NCBI GenBank assembly: GCA_963921195.1
Contig: OY992538.1
Span: 1,240,001 to 1,304,000, forward strand
DNA: 64,000 nt
Direction: 5' to 3'
Source: Pegoplata infirma
Lineage: Eukaryota; Arthropoda; Insecta; Diptera; Anthomyiidae
Positions 1 to 12,279 of this stretch are shown piece after piece. The first letter of the stretch is position 1, and each line of letters opens with the position of its first letter. The notes under the pieces were generated by a model, which worked only from the letters and a program-made list of their open reading frames with translations, ran no database searches and was not told the origin of the DNA. A program made the position numbers and the translations under genes.

Positions 1-160
1 TAAAAAATTTAATCACGTTTCAAAAAACCACACTATAGTAAAATAAAAACCTTAAAAAATGAACAAAAAAGAATCGGATGTAAAATTTGCAAAATCATTG
101 TTAACTATTACTCAATATAAACCAACCAATAAACGTTTCGGTGCACTGTGATCCATACTC

Positions 161-1038
161 ACAAGGGAAGTATCTCAACCTTATGACACAGACTAATACA
201 GACTCGACATAAGTGACAGGTGTCAAAAAAGTAGTTCTGAACCATATGGTTAATATTTTCAAATTATTCTACGAATTAGGTTAGAAAGAGAAAACTGATA
301 TAACGCGCCATAAGAAAAATAGATGCCAGATCGGTTTTTGTTGTTTCACTCACTCCTTAATTGTAGAAAGTGTTGCCATGTTAGCGTAAAACGGACTAAA
401 AACCGCTCTGTTTTCTCTTAAAATCGCTTAGTTTTTCCCCATTTTTTCTTATAAAACTCTACTGTCGAGTCTGTTTATAGTCTGTGCTTATGAACTGATT
501 TGCCTGAAACTTAAAATATATATAAAAGATACGATTTTAAGGTTGGGGTGTCTCGGCTTATCGGCCATATCAGTGTTTCAAAATTTCGTTGTCCCCTTAT
601 GAAACAATGACCTCTGGGAAAATTTTCATAACTCCCGAACTAACAGGCATATCCTCTTGAGCAAAAATACGTGTCGACTTAAAATTAATAAAGATTATTT
701 CGTATTCATATGGGCATCGTAGGTCTATGTCCTCAAATAAATACCCCCCAAAATGTACACATTTTCATGAAAAACGTATATAGTATAACGAATCTAAACT
801 TTTACAATGATATGCCACCGTTGAATAGACATTCTCATATGTAAACATCATATAGTTTCTTAGAAAAAAATGGCTGAAAAATCCAAAAAACAATTTTTTC
901 GCCATTTTTTGGTCCATGTTTTGAAACCCTAAATCCCCGATATGGCCAATAAGCCGAGACACCTTAACCTTAGAATTGTCTCTTTTATATATATTTTACG
1001 TTTCATGCAAATCGGTTCATAAGAGATACTTCCCTTGT
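161..1038. mobile_element. Foldback element, imperfect palindrome, interrupted in its left arm
   Basis: ACAAGGGAAGTATCTC at the left pairs with GAGATACTTCCCTTGT at the right. The arms continue inward through TTATGAAC, TTTATATATATTTTA and GGTGTCTCGGCTTAT / ATAAGCCGAGACACC, about 290 bp each. The left arm is split by the 300-bp element at 187-486; the right arm shows the uninterrupted version. Confidence 0.75.
187..486. mobile_element. 300-bp TIR element (CACAGACT family), copy 1
   Basis: Ends CACAGACTAATACAGACTCG and its inverse (..CGAGTCTG..TAGTCTGTG). It is flanked by CTTATGA on both sides (180-186 and 487-493), a 7-bp duplication that exists once in the opposite arm of the host palindrome. 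Interior has no coding. A second copy at 59820-60325 is inverted. Confidence 0.8.
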
Positions 1039-1289
1039 CAGAAAGTATTACAATTACTACATGTTAGTTCAGGCGCGGATCCAGGGGGGGAGAATGGGAT
1101 TTCTCCCCCCCCCAAAACGATTTCAAAAAAAAAAAAAGAGAGAAAAAAAGAAAAAAAGAAAGAAAGGAGAGTTATATATGTGCTGATGATTTAAGTCAGC
1201 ACACATATCCTCAATCCTAAAAAAATTTTTGCATCCTCAGGATAAAATGTTTTAGAATTTGTAAAATTTCATATGAGAAACCTAAATGC

Positions 1290-2410
1290 CAATAGAGTCG
1301 TGGACATTTTCTGACCGAATAACTTTTCTTATCATTTTCTAAGGAAAAAGTATTATCTCAAATAATTTTTTTTAGAAAAACGTCTCAGAAGTCAAGACTT
1401 TGCCTTTAGAAAATATCTTGATACTTATTTGAATGTAAGAATTTTTTGATTCAAAAATTATCTCAAAATTTAGGAAAAATGTCTTATGACTTTTCTATAT
1501 AAAAAAATCGCTCAGCAACTGAGAATGTTTAAGAATCTGAAAAGAGTTTTTCTACAAATAAATTTCTCAGAATCGGATAACACTTCTACAGGAAAAACAT
1601 CTAAGAATCTTAGTTTTCTATGCGGAAATATATTTTCAAATCTTAGACTTTTTTATGGAAACATTTTTAAGAATATAAGGATTTCCTTGTTTGAAAAATC
1701 TTTTAGAATCTACGAATTTTTCTATAGGAAAAGTTTATCAAAATCTATGATTTCTTATAGGAAAAATGTTTTAGAACTAATCTCTCAGAATCTGAAAATT
1801 TTTCTGTTAGCAGATTCTGAGAATTTTTCTATAGAAAATGTGTCTCTGAATATGGAAATTTTTCTTTTAAAATTGAGTCCAACAATAATAATTTTTCTAT
1901 ATGAAAAATTTTTGAGAATCTATGAAATTGCCTTGGAAAACATTAGATGGCATTAAAACCGTAAAATTTTTCAGAATCTGAAAATTTGTGTATACAAAAA
2001 AATATATGAATTATTTAAGAGGTTTTTTATAAGAAAAGTATATCAGAATTTGAAAATTTTTTTATAGAAAGAATGTCACAGAATCTCAGATTATTTCCAT
2101 AAAATAAAGTTTAAAAATCTGAGACATTTTCTATGCGAAAGATGTTGAATCTAAAATATTTTCTATAGAAAATTCGATCTGAGAATAAAACAACATTTTT
2201 ATATCAAAGGGTTTTAGAATCTGAACATTTTTCTAAAGGCAAATATCTCAGAAAGGGGTTATTTTTCTATATGAAAGTATTTGAGAATCTAAGAGATTTT
2301 CAGTAGTAAAAATGTCTCAACATCTGAGAAATTTTGTGAAGGAAACATGTATAAAAATTGCATACTTTATTAAAAAGTTTTTTCGGAAGATTTCTGAGAA
2401 ATAAGATTTT
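1290..2410. repeat. Degenerate tandem array, unit about 35-40 bp
   Basis: Repeated variants of TCTCAGAATCTGAAAATTTTT with intervening TCTATAGAAAAA. The periodicity keeps one frame open for 156 codons (1486-1956), which I regard as an artefact of the repeat. Confidence 0.7.
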
Positions 2411-2741
2411 TTATACATATAAAAGTTTACAAGTCTTTTCACAGTTGTGAATGGCTATGATTGTCACAAGCCAATTTGTATGACTGAAAAGTCATAATAT
2501 AAATTTTTAATGACTGAAAAGTCACAATATCAATACTTTTAGCAATTTTATAATCGTTTCGAGAGAAGGTCTTAAAATTTGCAAATAAAATTTCAAATGT
2601 TTGAATTTACGAGGTAAATCTTAAAAAAAAATTGGATATACAAAAATTTCACACAAATCCATAAGCTGGATCCGCATTTAAGATTTTTTTTTTTTTTTGG
2701 TTTTCAATTTGTTACTTAATATTAAAAATATTAACAAAAAT

Positions 2742-2847
2742 TTACACACACACACACCCCCCCCCTCCCCCCCGCTTCCAACCAAACTTTTATATTTTTT
2801 GGTAATTTTTTTTTTTTTTTAAATCTCCCCCCCCCCCCCCCCCCCCA
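2742..2847. repeat. Simple repeats: (AC)n and poly-C / poly-T runs
   Basis: An ACACAC run followed by C-rich and T-rich homopolymers, including about 22 C in a row near 2826-2846. These C runs mirror another at 1081-1116 near the opposite end of the same hAT-like element. Confidence 0.8.
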
Positions 2848-2880
2848 AATGAAATTCCTGGATCCGCGCCTGTGTTAGTT

Positions 2881-3726
2881 GTTCGTAAATACATCCGTTT
2901 AACTACAAATGTAGTTGTTTTTCGCCAACATCACAAAATATTAATTTTCTTTATTTTTTTGTGAAAGAAGTTCGTAGTCCAGCACTTGAACCAAGGAATT
3001 AAGGAAATCAATTTTTTGTCCTTTTGTGGGCATTAATATAAAAATAGTAAATGTTAATAAAATAGTAGCAGTTCTCACCCTTGATAGAAAACCAGAAAAG
3101 AATCGATGAAGAAAACAAGGAAATGTTTGACAGATACAACAACAATACATGGCGGTTCGTTTTTCTCATTTTCTTGGTTTCTCTTTTCTGCATATCGCTG
3201 ATTTACTTGTATGGTGTCATACCTCAAAATATGTCGTTTTTGAGTAAGCAATACAGAACTATTTGTTATATCCTGCTTTATATTGTGTCAAAAATTCGTA
3301 TTAATGTCTTTTAAACCCACCGTTTGAGAAGAGAACACGCCATTATAACATTTTCTACTCACGGGCCATTTGCAAAGTAAACCAAGTTTCAATTGTAAAC
3401 TTTAAACAGGTTTTCTGTAAAATCAAACATTTAGAGTTATGACACTACACAAGTAAATGAGCGATATGTAGAAAATTTCTTCGACTTGATCCTGGAGTAA
3501 GTTGAAATATAAGCGGTTTTCACCCTTCATAGAAAACTTTTGAGGAAATTTCCTACAAGAAAGTTTTCTGCCGATTTTTTCCACTAAAGAGTGAACAACT
3601 ATTTAAACAAATTTTCTCACACTAACATTTTCTATAACCTCAAATTATTTTACATAATTAAAACGACGAAATAATATTAAACAACGCGATTTTTAATAAA
3701 AATATAATTAATCATTTAAGTTTTTT
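2881..3726. other. Intergenic or intronic repeat-like DNA, no certain gene
   Basis: An inverted pair, TATGACAC..CAAGTAAAT..GCGATATG, occurs near 3180-3222 and 3436-3470, and CACCCTT..ATAGAAAAC is repeated directly near 3076 and 3518. A plus-strand frame at 3088-3242 reads like one transmembrane helix bounded by splice-like sites. Given the repeats I do not call it a gene. Confidence 0.4.
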
Positions 3727-4208
3727 TATACCCTCCAATCACAGTATGGGGGTATACTCACTTTGTCATTCCGTTTGTAACGCACCGAAATATCGGTTAG
3801 GGACCCCATAAAGTATATATATTACTGATCTATGATCGATTCTAAGACATTCTGTGAATGTCCGTCTGTCCGTCCGTCTGTCTGTAGATAACACAATGCA
3901 GTCCAAAATAAAACAGCTAGACTCCTGAAGTTTGGCACAAATATGTCTCATGTTCATAGGCAGGTTAAATTCGTAAATGGGCAAAATCGGGCCAGGGGGA
4001 AAAAAGTTCCTTCTTGAAGAACTGAACCAACATCTGAAAAAATACACGATTTTTACATGTTTTATCGCGATGGGAAGGTACTCTCAAAGTGCCCCACTAA
4101 CCCCCTTTAACCCCCTACCCAAAAAAACGCACCTGACAATTTATTTTTTTTACATTTTGGAGGGTATAAAAGATTCGGCACAGCCGAATTTAACACTCTT
4201 ACGTGTTT
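3727..4208. mobile_element. TATACCCTCCA-family interspersed repeat, uninterrupted copy
   Basis: Begins TATACCCTCCAATCACAGTA, contains a CCGTCTGTC run, and ends GGAGGGTATAAAAGATTCGG..GCCGAATTTAACACTCTTAC. Short inverted words (ACCCTCC / GGAGGGT) lie near the ends. A second copy at 34128-36838 carries a large insertion. It matches from memory an abundant dipteran non-coding repeat whose class I cannot name with certainty. Confidence 0.75.
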
Positions 4209-5635
4209 CTTTTGGATTTTGATGTGGCACTAAACCAGTGGTCGGCACCCATTGCACCCAGGTGCATAATGAAATTGGCTATTTGCACGTAGACAACGCG
4301 AATGTCAACGAAACTCACAACTGAGAGCATTAAAAAATACAAATATTTTATTTAGTGCCATGGTAGCATTTAAAAAAGCGGGTAGATGAATCTATGTTTT
4401 AGAAAAATGTAAAAATGTTCCCTCTTTCTGCCGACCACTGCACTAAACCTATAGATTTCAAGTCTATAGTTTTGTTTAGGCCTGTTGGACCAGCTCAATG
4501 GCTGACATAACCAGGTTCTTCAAAAAAAATACGTCCAATCGTATTTTGTTAATATGTATGTATGTTAGATACACTCTAATTAAAATGATTTCAGTTTCCT
4601 ACTATAAATTGCGTAAATTTACACACACTGCGTAATTCTACTTAATATTATTGGAAATTTACGCAATTTATAGTAGTATAATTTTTAAATTTGTTGAAAT
4701 CTACCCAATTTATAGTAGGAAACTGGACTCAATTTTTTAGAGTGTATTTAAAAGATGGCATACGTGCAAAATGCAACACCAGGTTAAAGTGACAATAGAT
4801 TAGCAACCACGAAGAATAACGGGATATCCCGTTATTTGTAATGACGCCATGCTAAAGCCTAGACACTCAAGTTGGCTTTGTACACAAAAACCGACCATTG
4901 CCTTCGCAATGGAGGCAGTGAAACAATGCTCCCAAGTACCGATAGACATATAATCAGACCACAAGTGTCCGACGCAATGCCGAGTAAACCAGCAGGCTCA
5001 AAAAAAAAAAACACGCGGTACAGTTTTGTCTTTAACTTAAATCAACTACAACGCCGCAGCTTACACGTCCGTAATCATTATCACAAAATAATCAAATGCC
5101 TCTCTAATAAGCTGTTTTGTTGGTCTAGCAACTTTTTTTTTCTATACTTCAACTTACTCAAGCATCAAGTAGAAGAAATTTTCTATGTAGAAAAAAACTT
5201 TTTGTAGTGAGGTTTCAACGAAAGTACACGCAAAAAAAAATCTGTGTCGGAGTGAGCAAAAATCTGGCATAATTTTACCAAAAATATGCTAAAACTACAA
5301 CCGACGAAGTAGTTTTCGTAATTTAGCCAAAACACTTATGTAAAAAATTTTGAAGAAATGCTAATGCTATTTAAGCAAAAACTTGGTAAAATATACCAAA
5401 AGAAATAAGGTGAAATATACCAAAATTATTAAAAAAGGTGACTAAAAATAATGCTAAAAATTACCACATTTATGCTAAAATAAATTTTCTACAAAATTTT
5501 TGTAAAAATTTGTATATTTGTCGAATTTAAAATTTTCACAGAATAAATCCATATTAATATAATAAATGTTCTGTAGGATTTTATTTACCACCGACCAACT
5601 GACCCTTTATGTACAATTTTCTCCAGTGACTGCTG
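4209..5635. other. No gene recognised; AT-rich repeat debris
   Basis: A palindromic pair at 4227-4442 (CCAGTGGTCGGCACC / GCCGACCACTG) marks a small TIR element. ATTTATAGTAGGAAACT-type words occur in both orientations at 4596-4725. 5235-5480 has many copies of ATACCAAAA and ATGCTAAAA. Nothing coding. Confidence 0.45.
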
Positions 5636-5639
5636 CCTA

Positions 5640-6020
5640 CGCTTTTTCTTGAAGTGAAGGATCCGCTATAGCTTTACGAATTTATTTAAAAGCATCCTGT
5701 AAAAATAGAAAATTATTACAAAACATAAATTTTAATTTAAAAAACTAGTAAACCCCATTGGTCTTTTGGTTAGGAGGATCACTTTGTGATTCCATTTGTA
5801 ACTCATCAAAACAGGTCTGGACTCCATTGGCTTTGCTATATAAATGAGTTTTTAGGTTTTAATTTTATAACTAAAGGGAGGACTGGTGCCCACGCTCTTT
5901 ATTGTAGTGAAGGATTCGCCATAGCTTCAAAAATTTATTTAGCAGTACCCTGTAAAAATAGAAAATTATTACCAAACACTAATTTTTAACTAAAAATCTA
6001 TTAAACCTTATTGGTGTCTT
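5640..6020. repeat. Two diverged tandem units of about 245 bp
   Basis: GTGAAGGATCCGCTATAGCT near 5655 and GTGAAGGATTCGCCATAGCT near 5909 begin parallel stretches. Each continues through CCTGTAAAAATAGAAAATTA and a distant relative of the TATACCCTCCA repeat. Confidence 0.6.
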
Positions 6021-6121
6021 CGGAATGCGGGTATACTCACTTTATCATTCCATTTGTTATTCATCGAAACATACATACGTCTGGGATTCCATTGGTTTTT
6101 CTTAATGAATGGTGTTTTAAG

Positions 6122-6496
6122 CAGGGTTGGCAACCGATACCCACCTATAATAACGGTATTTGGCTATTGTACCGCAACCAATGAAGATATGGACATTTTC
6201 AAAAGCAATTATGAAAGCTGATGAAATTTCTAGAATTTTAAATGTGTCACTTCGTGTTTCTACCGGTTCGTTTTCGAAATATAGGTCAATACCTTTATAA
6301 TACCGTTTGAAACGGTATTATAACGGTATTGGCCTATATAACTAAAACGAACCGGTAGAAACACGAAGTGACACATTTAAAATACTAGAAATTTCATCAG
6401 CTTTCATAATCGCTTTTGAAAATGTCCATATCTTTATTGGTTGCGGTACAATAGCCAAATACCGTTATTCTGGGTGGGTATCGGTTGCCAACCCTG
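6122..6496. mobile_element. 375-bp hAT-like palindromic MITE, TSD GTTTTAAG
   Basis: Ends CAGGGTTGGCAACCGATACC with a matching inverse, and the rest folds back almost perfectly around an A/C-rich centre near 6310. Target duplication GTTTTAAG at 6114-6121 and 6497-6504. Near-complete self-complementarity makes it a hairpin-forming MITE. Confidence 0.9.
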
Positions 6497-6800
6497 GTTT
6501 TAAGTGATGAAAGCAAAATTAACGTTAGCATTCTTTTATCTTACATTTATCTTTTAAAAAACTAATTATTTATTTTTATTAATTTATTTTAATTTTATTT
6601 GTCAATTTCCTTTTTACGTTTTTATAACACAAAAAATAAACGAAGCACGCACACAAAAATACAAAATGAATATGGCGGTCTGCATTTGTTTTTTTTTTTT
6701 TGTTGTTTTCTTTCGATAAATTTTTGTGCAAGTAATTTGCGTTATTGTGCAAGCTACTTGGTTATCTATATATATAAAAATGGATGTGTGTATGTATTAG

Positions 6801-8120
6801 AGGTGTCCTTAAAAACGAAAATCACCTTTTTATACCTGGTAGGGTCCTATATTGTTCTTTAGTATCTAAAAATGAGTGAGCCAAAATTTGGGGACAATCG
6901 GCTAAAAATAACTCCTGCCGAAAATGGATTGAAGTTTTGGGACATTCTTATAAGAACGAAAAACTCGTTTTTTCTAGTTTTTGGAAAAACATTGGTATTT
7001 GATATTTTTTGTTAAATATTTTGTGAAATAATATGAAAATGGTACTAAATTGCCTTTTCAAAACGACTAATAAAATTAAAATCGGATGAAAAATAAGCAT
7101 TTTACGCATACATGCCCCAGACCATTGTATGGTTTTTAGAGCCAGAATTTCAAAAATTTAAAAATTTTTAGGCAAAAAAATAGTAAAAATTTAATTTTAC
7201 TTTATGATCAAATTGAAAACATGTTTAAGATTAAAAATAGCAGATATGGTAGTCAAGCTTTTTTTTTATTTGGCGCGGGTAGTGATAAAATTTCCGCGGA
7301 TTCCAAATAAAATGCGTTTTTTTACAATAATTAAGAAAATTTTTGAAAATTTGTGCTCTATTGTGCGGATCGAAGTGTAAAACGTAAATTCTGTAACTTT
7401 TGAGAAATCGGATATATGCAGATATTTTGTATTATAGAAATGTATAACGTCTCAAATTTGTCATTTCACCTCGACGAAAAGGGGTTAAAGATGCCCGAAT
7501 TCTCAAAAAATTTACAGAATTTATGTATTTCACTTCGTATAATACAATACAGAAAATTGTTTCCCATATTTGCTAAATTATTTTAGAAAAACTCATTTTC
7601 TTTGGAATCCGCGGAAATTATATCACTACCCACGCCAAATGAAAAAAAAAGTTAGACTACCATATCTGTTAGTTTTTATCTATAACATGAATTTAATATA
7701 ATTATAAAGTAAGATTTTATTTTTTTTATTTTTTTGCCTAAAAATTTTGAAAATTTTCCAATTTTGGCTTTAAAAACCATGCAATGGTCTGGGGCATGTA
7801 TGCGTAAAATGCTTATTTTTTATCCGCTTTGAATTTCTTTAAGCTTTTTGGAAAGGTTATTTATTACCATTTTCATATTACTTAACAAAAAAATTAACAA
7901 AAAATAGCATATACCAATATTTTTCACAAAACTAGAAAAAACGTGTTTTTTCATCAGATAAGAGTGTCCCAAAACTTCAATCCATTTTCGGCACGAGTTA
8001 TTTTTATCCGATTGTCTCCAAATTTTGGCTCACTCATTTTTAGATACAAAACTACAATTTAGGACCCTACCACGTATTAAAAAGTGATTTTGAAAAATTA
8101 CCTTAGTCGTTAGGACACCT
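6801..8120. mobile_element. 1.3-kb foldback element, 4-bp TSD TTAG
   Basis: AGGTGTCC at the left pairs with GGACACCT at the right, and the arms (about 640 bp) match inward through GAGTGAGCCAAAATTTGG and GTCTGGGGCATGTATGCG. TTAG flanks both sides (6797-6800 and 8121-8124). No coding. Confidence 0.85.
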
Positions 8121-8582
8121 TTAGTATGTATGTATGTATGTATGTGTGTATGTATGTTCCGTATGGACTCAAAAACGGCTGGACCGATCTTGATGAAATT
8201 TTCAGAGAATATTCGTGATAGCCTGGAGAGTAACACGGTGCGGTCAGATTTTTTATTTTCTGTCGGTGGGCGGAGGGGCGTGGCAAAATCAAATTTTTAC
8301 ATTCCACCACTAATGACATCTATGTATAAAAAACGAATGAACCCATTTTGATGAAAATTTAAACCAAAGATAGTACTATCCGAGTACTTACTATATGCCA
8401 AAATTGAGCGTGATCGGACAAATGGGCGTAAAATGCCATTCTTTTTTGCCTTTGGGCAGAGGGGTGGGCAAAATCGAATTTTTACATTGCACCACTAATG
8501 ACATCTATATATAAAAAACGGATTGACCGATTTTGATGAAATTTAATCCAAAGATAGTACTAACCAAGTACTAACTATATTC

Positions 8583-10169
8583 CAAGGTTGGCAATCGAAA
8601 CGAATAAAGGTATCGATATCGGTATTGGTATCGTTTTTTTATTTATTTCGGTATCGGTATCGGTTACGGTATTTGAGTTGAATCGGTTACGGTATTACCG
8701 ATACCGAAACGTCAATACCGGTACGTACCGGTATTATCGAAAAAATGCTAAAAACATAAAAAAACATATAAAAACTTAAAAAAAATTGTAAAAACAAGTT
8801 AAAAAGTTCAATTCCACTTGGACGAATCCATCAATACCCTCCACAATGCCCTTCTAAAGTGATAGTTAATTTTCTAACGTGAATAAAATTAACAATTTTG
8901 ATTACAAATATTTTATTTTGAGTAAAAAACTTTTTTTAGTCATTTTTGAAAAAAAAAAATTGTAAACATTTTGATAAATTTTTTTTCGAGTGTAAGTTTT
9001 TTTTTTGTTTTAGTATAAAAATTTTTGTGAGTGACAAGAATATCAAGTGAATTTAAGGTGAACCAATCACGGTTTTCTTAATAAATTTTGAACCACTGGA
9101 CCGATTTGGTGAAATTCAATACGAACCAGGCCAGGGGAGTGGCAAATATATATGCCAAGCTTCAGCATCCTCAGGATTGCCTTTCGTTAGTTTTTTTAAC
9201 GTGTTGACGTGTTTTTTATCTCGAAAATTCACGAAAACCGTTGCCGAAATTCAGTCTTTTGCTCATAACTTTTGAAGCACTGAACCGCTTTTGCTGGACA
9301 TTTTCGATCGATTTTTACCTTTCTTTTTTGTTTGAGCTGAAAATGGTCCAATAAGTTTCGATTGGGTGTCAAAATGACTCCGTAAAATTTATTTCCCTCC
9401 TGCATTGCGGTTAAAGTAAAAACCCCAACAAATAACATGTTTCATCTTATTTCTAGGCAACCAAGTTTTTTTTGTTGGCGTTATCTATTTGGAAAAATAG
9501 GTATTTCCTGTCTAGACATGATCACATTCAAAAATATTGCAAACAATTTTTTTCGCAAATTATGGGACTTTTTTGGACGATTTCTACGAGTTAAGCCACT
9601 TCAAAAAATTATACTATGGTGGAAAACCTCCTGCTAGTATTGCAAATGCCTTGCCCGAAGTCATGTAAACATCAAAAAAATCCTTGGACTCCCACATCAC
9701 GGATTAAATAAAAATCCCAAAAAACTATACTATACAAAAGGGGTCCAGAAAGTTTCTATTGGGAGTCAAAATTAATCCATAAAAATTTCGTGAAAATCAA
9801 TAATTTTCTTTAGCTCTCGCATCGCGGTTAAAGTATGGCTTTTTGAAATTTTTATTTAATTTACGATGTGGGTGCCAAAAGATTTTTTTGATTTTTATGA
9901 GACTTTGGTGTGGCATTTGGAGTACGATTTTTCATTTACAAAAACCAAAAAATTTACAAACTTTCTATTAATTTTTTTTTTTTTTTAAAACATGGTTTTT
10001 AAGAAAACCCGTTTCAATACCGGTACGTACCGATACCGAAGGAAAAGGTTTTTGGATACCGGTATCCGATACCAAAACTAAGTTTCGGTATTGGTATTGG
10101 TACCGGTATTCGATTTAAAGGGTTTTGAAACGGATAACGGTATTGAAAAGGTATCGATTGCCAACATTG
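8583..10169. mobile_element. hAT-like element with TSD CTATATTC
   Basis: Ends CAAGGTTGGCAATCGA and TCGATTGCCAACATTG, 15 of 16 inverted. TSD CTATATTC at 8575-8582 and 10170-10177. Both subterminal regions are packed with GGTATCGGTATCGG-type words. The TIR resembles that of the 6122-6496 MITE, so the two may share a transposase. Confidence 0.88.
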
Positions 10170-10789
10170 CTATATTCCGAAATAGAGCTTGATCGAACAA
10201 ATGGACGTAAAATTCCATGCCCCTTTGTATTGAATTGAATTTTATTTCTGCAGCTCCGCAATAACGCAAAAACTGCTGATTCGATTTCAATTAAATTTTC
10301 AGCACTGATAGTGTTACCCGAGTGCGGAACTATAGGCCATGTTATACTACTATTGGAAAAATGGGCATAAAATGCCACGCCCTTTTGTACTATATTGGAC
10401 GCTGTCTGCATGTTTCGCAATCACGCAAAAACAGCTGAACCGATTCTCTTGACATTTTCACTACATACAGTGGTAACCAACTGCATATGTAGGCTATATA
10501 AGATCGTTATTGGAAAAAGGGATCAAAATTGCAACGCCCTTTGTACTATACTGACCACGATTGAACAAAGAGGAGTAAATTGCCACGCCACTTTGTTTTA
10601 TACTGAACGTTATGTCTGCCTGTTTTAAAATCACGCAAAAACGGATAACCGAGGTTGGAACCAAAGGTTACTAGCTTGAACCGGACCGTGCTTTAATTTT
10701 GTCCAACACTATATTTAAATTAAGATGCAATATAAAACAGTTTTTTTCTTAGGGCCAGCAACGCGGACCGGGTATAGCTAGTTTTACAT

Positions 10790-12271
10790 AAAAAACTAAT
10801 TATGTTACTTTAACATCGACAAGCATAATTTTAGCAAAAATTTGGTAAACATTTTTTTTTTTTCGGCGTAAGCCAAGTGTATTTAATTTGTTGTTTGTGT
10901 TTTTCTGATTGAATAAGAAAATTGTGTCTTCTAAAGATTAAATTAAATCTGGATTTACCCTAGACCATGGTTTCTTCTACGTCATCAGTAGGACATTACA
11001 TTAAATTGATTGTTTGATATTTGCTAGAAAAATTCTTTATATGTTTTTTATCAACAGACTAGGGTTGCAAAAGTCTGCTACTTTTCAGTACTCAATACTT
11101 TTTGAATTGGGTACTCGATACTACTCGATACTTTTTGTTAAGTATACGCTCAGTATGTTTTTTAAGCAAAATTTAAAATTTTGTGAGTGTTAATTTATTT
11201 TTATGAAAAGATCAAATCAATTCAATTTTGGTAGAACATTTCATTCCTGCCCTCCCCCTCTTTCGGAGTGTTTTTGACGATTTTTTAGAATAGAGCCAAA
11301 AAAATACCGTTATGAGAGGAGTTAGAGGGTTAATATGTCTCACAAAAATATTTGCCACAATATTTTCTACAAAGTTGCTCAACACATCATACACTCAGAT
11401 GTAAGGAAAACATAGTTTTACATACCTATATGTTGCAAGTACAGGCCAAATCTGGGAAATTTTAACTGTCTCTAAAATAAAATTCCGATGTGATATTGCA
11501 AAACGCCAACACAGGAATATTTTTTTTGGTCCACTCTACCAGAATCAATCGTCGAAAACCCGTAATTGTTGTTTAGTGTTGTACTGGGATATCATTCCAA
11601 TTTTAATGAGCATTGGTGCAACTTCCCTGTTATGGGTACTTTGTTTTGCAAAAATACTCACCTGCTATGATTTACATATATACATATGTGGCTAAACTGT
11701 TTCAAAAAAAAAAAATGCAAATTTACGAAATTTTATGATATTTTTAGTTAAGTTTATTACAAATATGCCTTAAATAAAAAAATTTTCAACACACAGAATT
11801 ATACGTTTTTAACACAGTCGCTAATGATGAATTATAAATTGTACGAAAACACCGACGCATAAGAAACAATCAATTTAGAATCACATAAAATGAGGGATAT
11901 TTTTGTTTTTTGCGAAAAACAACTCTAAAATAAAAAATCGGTTAAAATATATAATTTATTTTTTATAGGCGATCGGCCTTGCAAGAAGTCTTGCAGACCG
12001 ACCGAAAATATAACAAATATAACGAAATAGCTTGCTGGTTCTGAACCAATATTAAATGCAAGGTCTATGTACTGCTCTGCTGAATATCCCCTTCCGATTT
12101 TAATTAAATTACGCAAATAACTGTATTATAATAGGTATGCTTTGACTGGTAAATGTATTTTGCATTAATTTTTACTTTTAGTCCCCATGCAACCCACCTT
12201 CCCAATATTTACATAAATCAATATTTAAATACAACAAAAAGAGTCCTCACACACACTCAAATTTGCATGTG
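10790..12271. other. AT-rich DNA without recognised genes
   Basis: CTACTTTTCAGTACTCAATA-type short repeats occur at 11075-11160. A 63-codon minus-strand frame at 11925-12116 has no recognisable family. Nothing else stands out. Confidence 0.4.
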
Positions 12272-12279
12272 TTTTGTAC

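Larger units (their letters stand above)
1070..2872. mobile_element. hAT-like non-autonomous element with 8-bp TSD TGTTAGTT
   Basis: TIR CAGGCGCGGATCCAGG / CCTGGATCCGCGCCTG. Target duplication TGTTAGTT at 1062-1069 and 2873-2880. The interior is a degenerate tandem array, and homopolymer C runs sit close to both ends. No transposase frame. Confidence 0.85.
6765..10781 (+). mobile_element. Helitron-like non-autonomous element, twice interrupted
   Basis: Begins TCTATATATATAAAAATGG after an A and ends GCTAG before a T, matching the TC...CTRR termini and A|T host site of Helitrons. The interior repeats AAACGGCTGGACCGATCTTG-type blocks and includes a TATG microsatellite at 8121-8160. Removing the two nested elements leaves about 1.1 kb. 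No Rep/helicase coding, so non-autonomous. Confidence 0.5.

Noticed and set aside
3088..3242. Plus-strand frame resembling a transmembrane exon (NNNTWRFVFLIFLVSLFCIS) with AG and GTAAG at its edges
   Set aside because: Parts of the sequence recur inverted at 3436-3470 and CACCCTT..ATAGAAAAC is repeated, no neighbouring exons were found, and it matches no family I know.
11925..12116. Minus-strand frame IDLAFNIGSEPASYFVIFVIF considered as a missing transporter exon
   Set aside because: No agreement with expected TM11-12 family sequence and no fitting splice phase.
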